Shown here piece by piece: positions 1-10,666 of a DNA stretch of 64,000 nucleotides. The notes beneath the pieces were generated by a model. The model was given only the letters and a program-made list of their open reading frames with translations. It searched no databases and was not told the origin of the DNA. Both the position numbers and the translations under genes were made by a program. How positions within the stretch are numbered: the first letter of the stretch is position 1; each line of letters opens with the position of its first letter. The DNA is taken from positions 2,224,415 through 2,288,414 of the forward strand of contig KL647308.1 in the NCBI GenBank assembly GCA_000727475.1, given 5' to 3'. Origin of the DNA: Sarcocystis neurona. Taxonomy: Eukaryota > Apicomplexa > Conoidasida > Eucoccidiorida > Sarcocystidae.

Positions 1-657
1 TCTGCATCACCATTGAGAATACGCGTACATGTACATGCATTCGTGTGCATAAATATGTGTATATATGGCTGCAATTAATCTTACAAAGCCGTCTTACTTC
101 TTTATTGTGTTGACCGGTGTACTGTGCCAAGTGTTGAACAGAGCATATAGGCCTCGCCTGAACACGCATGGAACACCGTCTTGTGAATCACACGTGTGCC
201 ACCGTGTGCGCAGGTTGGAAAGACAAGAGAGGAGGTCAGTATGTAGTGTCCAATAACATCTTAGTTAAACCTGCTTAGCGGCGGTACTATGCTGCAGAAA
301 ATTTCGAGGCCCCTACGCAAAGGAACACACGGAAAGAACTACTCAGTGTATCCGCAGCGTGCATCCGCAGAGACGCCGGTGTGTGCGCGCACGGCTTCAA
401 ACCATTTGCGTTTAGAACAGATACTGGTAGAAACCACAGATCCCTATATTTGGTAAAAAATCCTTTTGTATGTGTTTAGCATCTATGTGTGCTACAGTGA
501 CAGAAATACACGCCTATCTACGAGGTGTTTACTTCAAGGAAAACTGATGGAAGGGTAGTTTGGCGTTTATTCGAAACGGCCTGCGGGGGTATGGGTACTG
601 GCAGTTTCACTATGGAACGAAACGCCTTATATAATCAGGCGTGAAGCAGACGCTTGG
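1..657. other. No gene recognised
   Basis: No frame longer than 63 codons and no recognisable peptide on either strand. A pyrimidine/TA tract typical of the window appears later, at 1281-1310. Confidence 0.5.
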
Positions 658-1689
658 ATGCTGCTGCGGTTTACTTGTCGCGTCCTGCAACGGCCGCTCA
701 CTAGGCTTCAGTTGCAGAGTGCCACACTACCTGATTCGACGGATTACATCATCAGAATTATTCCATATACTCCAGAGAGGAGAGTAAGCAGGAGCGCTGC
801 CGTAGCTTTCGTGACTACTGCCGGTATGGCTACTCTTCTTGAAAGTGTTGGAGTTGAACAGACTATTGCGAAAGCTTCTACAACTACGTCGATTCCGCCC
901 CCAGCTCTTACACGTACGTACCGCGGGACGCGGTGAGATGTTTTACGGTACTACGCCTGAAAAACTCCACTATTCCGTGATCGGTCCTTCGAAGATTCAG
1001 TGAGCGTTAGCAGTAGTATCTATGCACGTAAATTGCAAAATAGTGCATTTAACAATTCTATGTGTTTAGGGACGCATATGGATACATGCGCACAGATGTA
1101 TAAATGTACAGATACGTATCTGTCTGACTGCAACACACGTTGGTAGATTTTCGGTTCTGTACCTATCCTCGCGCTACTCCATCGTCTCCTGCTACTTATT
1201 CACCAAGCATGCCCTCATTGTGACGTCCACAGCAGAACAAGTAGTATGCTCTGCCGTGCAACCTGTACAGTGGGCGTCTGTTTCTCTCTCTCTCTATATA
1301 TATATATATTGTGAACGTGTATAAATATCGCTGCCCAAAACCGGGTATCTGCGAAGATCAAACTTATTCATAGCTCGGCGAAAAGACAGTAGGTCCATGT
1401 CATGCGTGAAGCAGAAGAGCAGTTCAAATTAGTACACCAGCAATATGCGAGAGGCAAAAAGCAGCGAGTACGGCGAATCATTAACAGGCTGTCATTCAGT
1501 AAGAAGCGGTTAAACCAGGAAAATCCGTGGAATGTAAATAAGAAGCGGTACCGCACAGAGCACTTAAGTACCTGGGGAAGAAACACAAACAAGATTCCAT
1601 TGTCACCAAAGAACTTGGTCTCCTCGGCGGCTGTACGGTTGTACGCCGAATATACTCCGGGAAAGCAGGCAAACGTTTCTAAAGCGTGA
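658..1689 (+). CDS. Candidate two-exon basic protein, possibly mitochondrial
   Basis: An ATG at 658 opens MLLRFTCRVLQRPLTRLQLQ, an Arg/Leu-rich stretch without acidic residues that would suit a mitochondrial presequence. A good donor (AGA|GTAAGC) lies at 783/784 in phase 0. A phase-0 acceptor (ACAGTAG) at 1392 opens a basic frame of 98 codons (REAEEQFKLVHQQYARGKKQ, then RRIINRLSFSKKRLNQENPW) ending at 1689. The two parts can be joined in frame, but intermediate exons cannot be excluded and no family is recognised. A competing frame on the minus strand at 1368-1718 reads like low-quality shadow sequence. Confidence 0.3.
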
Positions 1690-1895
1690 GAGCTATGTAC
1701 GCTTCCACAGCAACACACTTTGGAAGCTGCTCGTAGAGAACAGTTATTCCGGTCACGTCAACGTAGCTGCACACTGTCAAAGTCGTGTACAGGTTCCCAC
1801 CTTCGTAGAGAAGCGTAATATACCTGATAGTGTATTCCTGTGGGGTTGCACTTCTATACAGGGTCACGGTATATGCGCCTTTGCAATTGAAGCAT
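1686..1895 (-). CDS. Candidate minus-strand ORF, unknown
   Basis: The frame reads AYTVTLYRSATPQEYTIRYI and on to a stop at 1686, with a beta-rich look (LLYEGGNLYTTLTVCSYVDV). An internal AG|GTATAT after YTI is a plausible donor, so the downstream half may be intron. It abuts the 3' end of the plus-strand candidate. Not recognised. Confidence 0.2.
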
Positions 1896-2594
1896 ATATA
1901 TATACAGTATGGGTGAGCACCACGTGCATGAAAACCTGTCCTGAACTCTCTCTGTTTACATGCACAGACACGCAAGTGTATTTGTTCGAAGAGCATACTC
2001 GTACGTGGTGTGGATATGAGTGAATGTCGTACGCTCACGCACACATGACATCTTCACGTACGTGTGTACTCCTAACGTAACCGCACGCGTGACTAGTTAT
2101 CCTCCACGTGTGTGCACACAGACGCGTGAAAAATGCGTATATGTGATATATATTCACGTGGAGTTAGTCTGGCGGTGTCGGTCCCATGCGCACAATGGCT
2201 GAAAGGAAGTTAGTCGTGGAGATTGTGTGTCCATTCTATGCTGCATCGAGGATCATCGCCAACCACGAGTAACCTCGTCCGTCTGCACTGACGTTGATCT
2301 GAAGACTCAGTTTCTGCCCACCACAGCACTGACAAGCTCATCTAGCATGCAGGTATATACACGTGCACGCACGAAGACGTTTTTCAGTAACGTGCTCACG
2401 CTTGTGTGTGTGTCTCCAAGAATTTTACTTGTATCTCTATTATGTACGTTTTCATCTCTCTCTATATCTACCTATCTATCTATCTCTCTCTATATATATA
2501 CACATATGTATACATATATGTGGTAGACCTGCAGCATCATAATATTTTTTTCCCTCTTGCAATCCAGCAGGACCAAACTTCTTCTTTAGCTCCA

Positions 2595-5500
2595 CTACGC
2601 CGCTATTTTCCCAGCCCCTTCGCTCGAATTCATCTCCTCCTGCCGCTTGCGCGTTTCCTCTGCAAATTCCTGTATGTTGTTGCACGGCCACTTGTGAAAC
2701 AAGCAGTACAGCGCAGCGAACAAATCAAGGTACTCTTCCGCATACGTAGAAGAGGCGAGGATGAGCTCCGCACGTGGAATCATCCGTTCGTAGAGTCTAG
2801 CTCCAAGCGGGTAAACAGGAGGAGGACCGCCTGTCACCTCTTGTCTTATGCTCTGCCCGATGTAAACAGGAGCAGGAGGAGATGTGCTTCTCAAATCTGT
2901 TTTCGTACTAGGGCTAACGTAAACAGGACGGGCATTCTGCAGCAAATGTATGGAAGGTCCTGGAAACGGTGTATACACTCTCTGGGGTGCGATATAGGAT
3001 GCGCTTAAAGAATAGGGTGAAGATACATTTTCTACCGCGGATGCTGGAAATCCTGAGACACCTGGTAGGGCACTTTTCGGATTCAGCGGCAACGGTTGTA
3101 GCACTGCAGTTGTTACAGCTGATGTTGAAAACTCTCCTGGCGTGCTCAGGGGGTTACTCATCAAGCCGAAGTCCTTGAACCGCAAGGGTGTCGCTGCTGC
3201 AGGAGTAACAGATGGAGGCATATATGTTGAGTCATGTTGTACCACCTCTGCAGGAGCCACAAATCGCACGCCCGCATGTTGTTTGATCTCCGGCGGTCCT
3301 CTAAGTGGTGGAACGGCAGGTGTGTGAGCATGGTCCAGCTGCACTTTAGAGGTTGAAAACAGGGACATGACGTCTCTTGGGTTATGTTGTGCTATGTCTG
3401 CGGGAGCAATAGTGGGCGACTCGGCATTTGGGGGAGGATGTCGTGCCAGTACCGGTGGTACACTAGTTGCTAAAATTGCATTTTCTGGACCACTTGATAA
3501 TGATTTTAGAGGAGGGGCCTGTGGAGAGTCGTTCGATAAACCGTTTGCCATCGTTTCAGCAGAAATCGCAGACACAGACATGACGTGTGCTGGACTCGTT
3601 TGCATCGGCCGACGCGATTCGGTTTCTGCAGAAACAGCAAAAGCGGAATCCACTTCTTGTCTTGTGGAGCCTGAATTTTGTGGTGAAGCTGTCATGATCA
3701 CTTCTGCAGGAGGAGCAGCAGCAGAAAGAAAATATCCATCTTGTAAGGACCACGGTGTCGAATCCCCTTCAGCCCTCACACTTTGAGTCGGGAGTGGGGT
3801 CTCCGTTGTTGCGACATATGGTGCATTTTCAGTCTTTCCCTCTGCTTGAGACTTATTTTCAGTCACCTGCGTGTTAACTTGTAGCAGCGCCGGAAGGTTT
3901 TCCTCGAAGATTGAGTCCGTGGCTGCTCGACCAAATTCTTTCATTTCTCCCTGCATGCCGGGTTTATTCCGCCTTACTTGTCCCTGAGCTGTGGCAGTAT
4001 TTCCTGTCAATTCTTCGGTCGCTATGTGGGCCTTCTCCCTTTTACAGTTCACAGTTGCTATTTCACGTTTCTCATATGCTGCAGTTGGTGTGGCCTCATC
4101 AGCTGGCATCAGGGTGAGTTCAGCAACGTTCGTATCAGAAACCGCTCGTGCTTCTCCTCTGCCATCTATTTCTGCTTGGAACCTCGCAACGTCCTGCGCA
4201 CCGTCGTGCGCATTGTGCTCCGTGAATTTACTCTGTACGTGGTTTTCCTTCGCGGGCATCGAACCGGTTGATGTCAATGAAGCAGCGCTTCCATTTGGTG
4301 TTGTCGCTGGGTATTTCCGAACTACGAGCGTGCCTTTAGTGAATGTCCTGCCTTCCGCGTATGCAGCTTCTTCATCTGCTGCGTGTGCCTCAGGTGCAAG
4401 GAATTCGCTGGCTCTTACAACACCACGGGCGGTCGAAGCGCTTTCGTCTGATGCGTCATCAGGATTTCTTAAAGCTGGTGGATGGACTTTCGCCGTTCTG
4501 TCACCTTCTTCCGTCCCAGTTTCTTCTCGTGACTTCATCATATATGCTTCAGGAGCAAGGTGGTTTTCTGGTGTTGTGACGCTGTTGTGAAAAAATGTAT
4601 AGTACGCTGTTTCGACGTCAAGCGGCAGAGGTGTTCGCAGTGTTTCTGTCGCCGTGCCTTGATGTGATTGGACAGCGAGGTGCTCTACAACGGAAAAAGG
4701 ATCTGTCGCTGCTGCAGCGGCCTGTGAAATTTGGGGCGGCACAACTGTGTCTAAAAATGCTGCGTCAACTACGCGGACAGCGTCTGCGAAAGTTTCTCCA
4801 TCTTCTGACACATAGACGTTAAAACGGGCATAGTGATCCGTTTCAGACAGATGCTCATCTTCAGTTTGCACGGATACCTCAGGAGACATGGGGATTTCTG
4901 CAGGGAGACGGGCCAGTGGGTCCGCCGCTTGTTGTTGCGTAGGTTGCGGTTTGTGCTCTTGAGACAACAGATGCGAATGTTGCTGCTTTTGCTGTGGGCT
5001 ATGTAACTGTTGTTTTGCTTGTAGCTGCTGGTGAGTTTGTTGTATTGGGTCCTCTGTTCCTTCGTGTTCCGTGTCTCTTCGTTGGTCATGTTCTCCTGAA
5101 ATGTGGACGGGGCCTTGTGGACTTGTATGGGATTCCTGCGGCTGCTGTTGCAGCTGTTGTTGCGGTTGTTGTCGCTGTCTTTGCTTCAGTTGTAGCCCCT
5201 GTTCTTGTGGGGTCTTTTGGTGTAAGAGTGATTGTGGCGAACTGCTTGATTGGTGATTATATACAGCTTCACTCGTATTCAAAACAGCTTCGGAAGAACC
5301 TGCCTCATAAAGGGATGCGCTTGTAGCGTTGTGGTTCATCGGCTTGTCTTTCTGGAGGAGGTTTTCAGACGGTGCAATTCGTGGCCCAGCGTTCGTGTAC
5401 GTAGACAAATGTGGTTGTATGTGGCTCGGCCGACTGTGATCATCTCCTGTGGTACTGCCTTCTGAGTTGCCAGTCCCTGCACCAGGATTCGTTCCAGGTA

Positions 5501-6284
5501 GACCGCCCTTACTGACATGATGATGATAATGACTGGGGTTGCTTCTGCCGCTGTCTAGTGAGCCGCCCGCCCTGGCATCAGCATCATATCCATGAAAATA
5601 CGACCCCTGTTCTTCTGTATACTTCATAAAGTGGATCGCTCCTAAAAGTTTCTCCCTTGTTGCAGAGAATAGCCACGGACTACTTCTCTTCAGCTGTGGA
5701 AGGTCGCCAGAGTGGCTGGAAGTAGGCTCGTGTCGAGAACTGGTAAGAAGTGGTTGTGGAGTTGTATCCGTAGCAGTAACAGGCTGAGACGAAGCGAAAG
5801 GGGAAGCAGCGGAAGCAGCCTGAGGAGCGGAAGGTGGACGAACGGCAGTAGGTTGACCAGCAGCAGCAACAGGCTCCATAACAGGCACCTGAAGAATACC
5901 GTTAAGGTGAGAAGTGGTAAGTTGAGCACTAGCAGCAGGCTGTGCAGGACTTGCAGAAATTACTGCTGCATAAGAATTCTTTTGCTGCGGGTAGGATATG
6001 TGCGATTGGGGACGGACAGTTTGAAATCCGAGTGCGGAGGAGCTACCGGGGCTACTTCGCCATGCGCCATGTGGCATCATAAACATCGCGGCAGCGGGAT
6101 CGTTGACTTCCGGTGGGCCTGTGACCAAATTATTGGCTAACTTGTGACTGGCGTGCAAAGGAGGAACCACGGGACTTCCAAAAATGCCAGCCCCCTGAGT
6201 GGGAGGCGATGATGAAGTGTATGCGTGCGATACTTCGTGCAGAATAAGAAGGATGCAAAAACCGTGCACACGTGCAAATCGCAT
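2595..6284 (-). CDS. Large secreted Gln/Pro-rich protein, function unknown
   Basis: This is a single uninterrupted reading frame of 1229 codons. It starts at an ATG followed by a classic signal peptide (MRFARVHGFCILLILHEVSHA, probable cleavage after SHA), so the product should enter the secretory pathway. No transmembrane segment or known enzyme domain is visible. Residues about 350-460 are very rich in Gln and His. The middle carries loosely repeated short motifs of the type LAPEA and (A/P)PAE(V/I). The C-terminal 150 residues carry four spaced P/R-x-VY motifs (PQRVY, ARPVY, PAPVY, PPPVY) about 20-30 residues apart, followed by a compact tail with two Cys (ALYCLFHKWPCNNIQEF). It could be a granule, micronemal or cyst/oocyst-wall protein, but that is inference. 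I do not recognise a family. The length and single-exon structure make a real gene likely. Confidence 0.82.
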   Translation of the reverse strand: MRFARVHGFCILLILHEVSHAYTSSSPPTQGAGIFGSPVVPPLHASHKLANNLVTGPPEVNDPAAAMFMMPHGAWRSSPGSSSALGFQTVRPQSHISYPQQKNSYAAVISASPAQPAASAQLTTSHLNGILQVPVMEPVAAAGQPTAVRPPSAPQAASAASPFASSQPVTATDTTPQPLLTSSRHEPTSSHSGDLPQLKRSSPWLFSATREKLLGAIHFMKYTEEQGSYFHGYDADARAGGSLDSGRSNPSHYHHHVSKGGLPGTNPGAGTGNSEGSTTGDDHSRPSHIQPHLSTYTNAGPRIAPSENLLQKDKPMNHNATSASLYEAGSSEAVLNTSEAVYNHQSSSSPQSLLHQKTPQEQGLQLKQRQRQQPQQQLQQQPQESHTSPQGPVHISGEHDQRRDTEHEGTEDPIQQTHQQLQAKQQLHSPQQKQQHSHLLSQEHKPQPTQQQAADPLARLPAEIPMSPEVSVQTEDEHLSETDHYARFNVYVSEDGETFADAVRVVDAAFLDTVVPPQISQAAAAATDPFSVVEHLAVQSHQGTATETLRTPLPLDVETAYYTFFHNSVTTPENHLAPEAYMMKSREETGTEEGDRTAKVHPPALRNPDDASDESASTARGVVRASEFLAPEAHAADEEAAYAEGRTFTKGTLVVRKYPATTPNGSAASLTSTGSMPAKENHVQSKFTEHNAHDGAQDVARFQAEIDGRGEARAVSDTNVAELTLMPADEATPTAAYEKREIATVNCKREKAHIATEELTGNTATAQGQVRRNKPGMQGEMKEFGRAATDSIFEENLPALLQVNTQVTENKSQAEGKTENAPYVATTETPLPTQSVRAEGDSTPWSLQDGYFLSAAAPPAEVIMTASPQNSGSTRQEVDSAFAVSAETESRRPMQTSPAHVMSVSAISAETMANGLSNDSPQAPPLKSLSSGPENAILATSVPPVLARHPPPNAESPTIAPADIAQHNPRDVMSLFSTSKVQLDHAHTPAVPPLRGPPEIKQHAGVRFVAPAEVVQHDSTYMPPSVTPAAATPLRFKDFGLMSNPLSTPGEFSTSAVTTAVLQPLPLNPKSALPGVSGFPASAVENVSSPYSLSASYIAPQRVYTPFPGPSIHLLQNARPVYVSPSTKTDLRSTSPPAPVYIGQSIRQEVTGGPPPVYPLGARLYERMIPRAELILASSTYAEEYLDLFAALYCLFHKWPCNNIQEFAEETRKRQEEMNSSEGAGKIAA

Positions 6285-8177
6285 CTTGGTGCTTCATTAG
6301 AGAGCGGTGAAGCTTATGACAAACTCTGCAAAATTCCTGTTGTCTCATACGGCTGCACACTCGCGTTGCCTCCAGTTTGTCCTTGAATCCGTATGCGGAA
6401 AGACTTTATCTTACGCCAAATGCGTGAGAGAGATAATAAACATGTCTGCAACATACATGTCTATCTGTAAAACGAGTCGGTGAACTCTAATTTCACGAGT
6501 AGAGAACAAACAAGCATTGCTACGCATAAATCAGAAGATACACAGTAATGTGCGTGGTGCGGCACACATCAGATAGGTCGTGCAATCGCGCATCCAACTG
6601 AAGATGTGCCTCAACGTGCGTACGTCTGCTAGTAGAGGACATTATACAAATTCATACAATAGAGATAAAGACGTTACTACTGTTGCTGCGATTTCCGAAT
6701 ACCAGATCCACTACCACTCAGTAAAGCTGGACCAGACAAGTGCGCAGCGATGGAAGCGGCCTCGTGCACAGGTGACACGCTGCTTGACCTGCTGTGCAGG
6801 CGCGGATCGAGCGCGTGATGTGTTTGCCAAAACGAACGAGTCAGCACTGTGCCTTTCGTCGAGGGAGAGAAAAGTGAAGGAGGAATTATCCTGTCAGAGT
6901 CTAGTCTCGTTACTGTGCTCTTCAAGTGATACGCAGTGGTCCTAGCACTACCCACGTGACACACGAATTACAGAACGAGTGTGAAGTGAGCAATGCTCAT
7001 CTCCAAAGAAGCATACGGAAGTCACTGCGGCCAAGGATATAATGAACGACAACGCTGATAAACTGCTCCCTACCAGGCTACGCTACATTGAGAAGTCATG
7101 CTGTGTCCTTTCATGCCTGCTTCTATCATCGTTGAGCATCGACGCGCCACTTTGTCTGCCTTGCACAGTCGAGACTGAGCACTATCCCAACGACGCGCGA
7201 CTGCTACGCAACCGCTGAAAGCATTGCTGGTTCCACGGGATGCATGTGAGGGGCGTTTCGTCACTGTTCTCTTCCTCTTTGTTGCTATAGTGAAGTCCAA
7301 AAACTAGAAATGTTTATGTTCCCACATTTCCCGACCCCCAAAGCCAATTTCGAGGTCGCTGATAGAGTTGTAAGTAAGGAGGCAGTACCGCCGCACAGAA
7401 CAAGGAAACCCGCAATATCCTGTTACAAAGGAACAAGGAGGAGCTGCATACGCATTACTTTTACTTCGGGGCATTAGTTCATGAGATAAACAGCTCAGCG
7501 TTTCAATTGCGATGCTTCGACCTGGACACTTGAGTGTACGTCCTTTCCCGAAGAATCTTACTTAGCTAGACGACATTTACTACTCTTAAAACCCAGCAGT
7601 CACCATATTCAAGCAAAAGAAGTTCGAGACCTATACGGGGTTATTCTCCTTCACGTGACGACAATGTGTCAAGCTTGTACTTACTGAGGAAAATTTCCCG
7701 CTGCTGCCCCCTTCGGAGTCAGAGCCGTATTTCAGATATATGTCACTGCAAGAGTGGAACTCGAAAGAAATGACGGGGGCTCGCGGAAGCCTTGGAGAAG
7801 CGTGGGTCAATTTGACGTAACGTGGAAAAACTTACCAAGATGGACTACATTTGTCGAAAACTACGGTTATTCTTCCAAAAGAAAAGATATAAAAAAATTT
7901 AGAAATTGGAGAGCATCAACACAGCTACGGAAGGTTTACGGCGACGTACTGAGAAACTTAATCACTCCAGCTGGATGACCGGATGGCAAGTAAAAAGGGC
8001 TGCACGCTACAGCTCCGTGCAAGAGCACGGAAAGGCAACCGCAGAATGCAGAACAGAGTTTGTTCACGTGGAATTTCGAATGGCAAGTATAGTGCTCGAA
8101 TGAAAATATTGACGCCGATGTGCTACAAGTGGTGTGGTGTGGTTATTGCTCTCACAAAAAACAACATGCTTATATCT
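6285..8177. other. Intergenic, presumed 5' region of the secreted protein gene and 3' region of RRP43
   Basis: Only short frames occur. The longest plausible one (7754-7978, +, 74 codons, rich in Trp, Lys and Arg) has no recognisable feature. I see no RNA gene or ordered repeat. Confidence 0.5.
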
Positions 8178-9443
8178 TCAAGCACTCTCATTTGACATCT
8201 TTACAAGGCGTTTGATTCCCTTCGCGATCACACCCGCCACAGTTTTAAGGCTTCCAATAATTTCAATTTTTACCGGTGGCCCCCCGAACCGAGTGATTTC
8301 CCACCTGTCTTTAATGAAACAGATAGTCAGCGAGCAGCCCAGAGCCTCTTCCTCTTTCGTTGGGTCCACAACCCAGTACGCAGAAAGCAAATGGGAAAAC
8401 GTGACAGCTACAGGCCTTTCTAACAACTGAATTTTGCGTGCCGGAATGAAACACCTTGGCGTCTCCGCAGCCGTCGAGTCCTCTGACTTGACGCTGATGT
8501 CACTGGTGTCGCTGGCTACCATGTCAACAGGCCTCTGGTTTCGCCGCTCAGCAGAACGCGGCAGCTGTCGCCACCACTTGGCATTGTCATCCCAAACAAT
8601 CCCAGGCAGACACGCATCTTCCAAAGCAGCCACTGCGGCCAACACTGCGCAGTCCAGGGGATTTCCGTCGTATTCAAGGCACATCACGTGTACGAATAGG
8701 TGCCATGCATACTGGGGTGCAGCACAACGTTGGCGGTGACTTTTACCGTTACACGCACTATCAATGTCGGTGCCTCCTGTTCCAGACGACGACGCTGGAT
8801 CGGCTTCTGCCACGGGCAGAGCAGCGGTTTCTGGAGCGTTTTGCGAACGACTGTTGGACTCCGCTTCCTTTAAATTTCCTGGTCGCTCTGCACGTGTGGT
8901 GGCAGACGCGGCCCCACTACGTGAGAAAACAAACTGCCTCTTGTCTATCACAGCCGGGGAGTTTAGTAAGTCAGCCACAACCCCTGAAACGAGAAGCGGA
9001 ATTTGAGTACACGGACCAGCGGAGTCGCGAAACTCCGCACCACAAAGTTTGGGGAATTCCACAGAAACTGACACTTGACCCACTGAGAAACTGGTTGATG
9101 CAACTCTACTGGGGACAGGGCCTGGCGTAGAGGAGCATGCGTTGTCAGGTTGGGATGCTCTGCCACCTGGTTCTGTCGGTAAAGAGGGCGACTGCGAGTC
9201 CGCGCAAGGCAACTGAACGCCTTGCATCTCTACTGGGCGTCCAACTTCGCAGCGAACCCCTGCTATGTAGTACGAATTTCCGCAACGCACCGACGCAGAT
9301 CCGATGCAATTACTGAGTACCTTCGTCGCCACAGCCGGTTGTCTGTAACTGTGAAACGCACGGCCGTCCGCTCGTCGATTTTTCACCAAAAACCGGCGGT
9401 GGAATTCCGCCGGCATAATTTGGCGGAAGACTTGGCTGTCCAT
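8178..9443 (-). CDS. RRP43: Exosome complex core subunit RRP43 (EXOSC8-like, RNase PH fold)
   Basis: This 421-residue frame encodes an RNase PH-like ring subunit of the RNA exosome, which degrades and processes RNA in nucleus and cytoplasm. The N-terminal segment EFHRRFLVKNRRADGR matches the RRP43 signature (Y/F-RRFL-x-E/K-N-R-x-DGR). It is followed by GSASVRCGNSYYIAGVRCE, the usual second strand pair. Later come CLEYDGNPLDCAVLAAVAAL and VVDPTKEEEAL, both characteristic of RRP43 rather than RRP42 or RRP45. The family is usually about 270-300 residues; the excess here is a Ser/Pro/Ala-rich insertion of roughly 150 residues between the first strands and the YDGN segment. Eukaryotic ring subunits are catalytically inactive. 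The ATG chosen is the first in frame and leaves a short leader before the conserved block. The gene appears to lack introns. Confidence 0.88.
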   Translation of the reverse strand: MDSQVFRQIMPAEFHRRFLVKNRRADGRAFHSYRQPAVATKVLSNCIGSASVRCGNSYYIAGVRCEVGRPVEMQGVQLPCADSQSPSLPTEPGGRASQPDNACSSTPGPVPSRVASTSFSVGQVSVSVEFPKLCGAEFRDSAGPCTQIPLLVSGVVADLLNSPAVIDKRQFVFSRSGAASATTRAERPGNLKEAESNSRSQNAPETAALPVAEADPASSSGTGGTDIDSACNGKSHRQRCAAPQYAWHLFVHVMCLEYDGNPLDCAVLAAVAALEDACLPGIVWDDNAKWWRQLPRSAERRNQRPVDMVASDTSDISVKSEDSTAAETPRCFIPARKIQLLERPVAVTFSHLLSAYWVVDPTKEEEALGCSLTICFIKDRWEITRFGGPPVKIEIIGSLKTVAGVIAKGIKRLVKMSNESA

Positions 9444-10357
9444 CGTGAAACTGTAGATGTCCTTCAGATTTCACGTACGCAAAAGTGCTTGTGCAAGGCT
9501 TATAATCGTAAACTGGGCCGAGACACATGTAGGTCATCAGCATCAAAAATCTACACTCACGAAAGAGAAGGCGTACGGGGTACGCTACGTGATCCTGCAG
9601 TCGAGGGCGAATTATGACGCCCAGTAGAAATGCAAGGTATTTAGGTGTCTTGCACTGACTCGCAGTGGCCTTGGTGACCGACAGAACTGGGTAGCAGAGC
9701 ATGACAGGTTGACTACGCATGCTCCTGTACATCAGGCCCTGTCAAAGACACAGCTACGTCAACCCCTTTCTCAGTGGGCAACAGTCTACGTGTTTCCCCA
9801 TCCGACTCCGTGGAAAATCACTTCCTAGGCCCCTGTAAAGATTTGAGTTTCCGAGGAAGACACAATTATCAGAATACATGTGACTCTATTTGTCAGCTGA
9901 TGTCCACTACAATGTAGTAAGTGGCGTCACGTCTTCTTGCCAAAGTAAGCACGCACCTCTGTACTGATCTCTTCCTCACGTTTGCGCCATCGATTCTGCC
10001 GCAGTCACCTGGCATCAAAGTATAAGCCGACTGTTGAACTAAGTCGCTATTATTCAAGGAGAAAAACACTACGACGTCAGCTCCGCAGTGAAAAAGGTAT
10101 AGGCATCGCTTCATGATAAAAGAAGCCACGCCGAATAGAGTTATCACGTAACACACACAAGCATATAAGACAAGCACCCAAAAAACGGTATTCACCTCAT
10201 GTTAGTCTCCGGCAAGCATATTCAATCCACGTATTCAGGGCATCGTTACCCGTAGGTACTACAAATACGACGCAGCTCTTTCTTCAGAACAGCAGCAGTT
10301 CAATGAGAGACCGATGTTGCAGGTGTTGACACTGACGACGGCTTCTATTCAGTTCCT

Positions 10358-10666
10358 TCACCCGCTCCCCGCAGAAAGAAATCTGCGTTCGGCTGCGGTA
10401 AGGTGGTAGTTCTTGAAGGCTTTCTGTTGGACACTCAACCTAACGCAGTCCCATAGAAGCCTCTGCAAAGACGGTGACGTGAGGCGAACTGATGGAAAAT
10501 TCTCCCGCGCCAGCCCTGGATTTTTCAGGTCACCTGCGCGGTGCGGTGGACTGCAATTTCGTTCGTGGAAACACTCTCCGAAACACTTCTCAGCTATGTC
10601 ACGTCTCCCCTCACACAGCTGTTGTTCTATCAGCTTCGGCTGAGCGTATCTTGAGCCTGTGCCCAA
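10358..10666 (-). CDS. Candidate exon with a CX3C pair, unknown
   Basis: An open stretch of 102 codons without an ATG reads LIEQQLCEGRRDIAEKCFGE followed by CFHERNC, and ends with a helical tail (VQQKAFKNYHLTAAERRF). The CFGEC pair recalls one half of the twin CX3C of small Tim chaperones, but a second pair is not seen. A GTGACC donor and a TCTTTGCAG acceptor occur inside the frame. It may be an exon or chance. Confidence 0.22.
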   Translation of the reverse strand: MGTGSRYAQPKLIEQQLCEGRRDIAEKCFGECFHERNCSPPHRAGDLKNPGLARENFPSVRLTSPSLQRLLWDCVRLSVQQKAFKNYHLTAAERRFLSAGSG

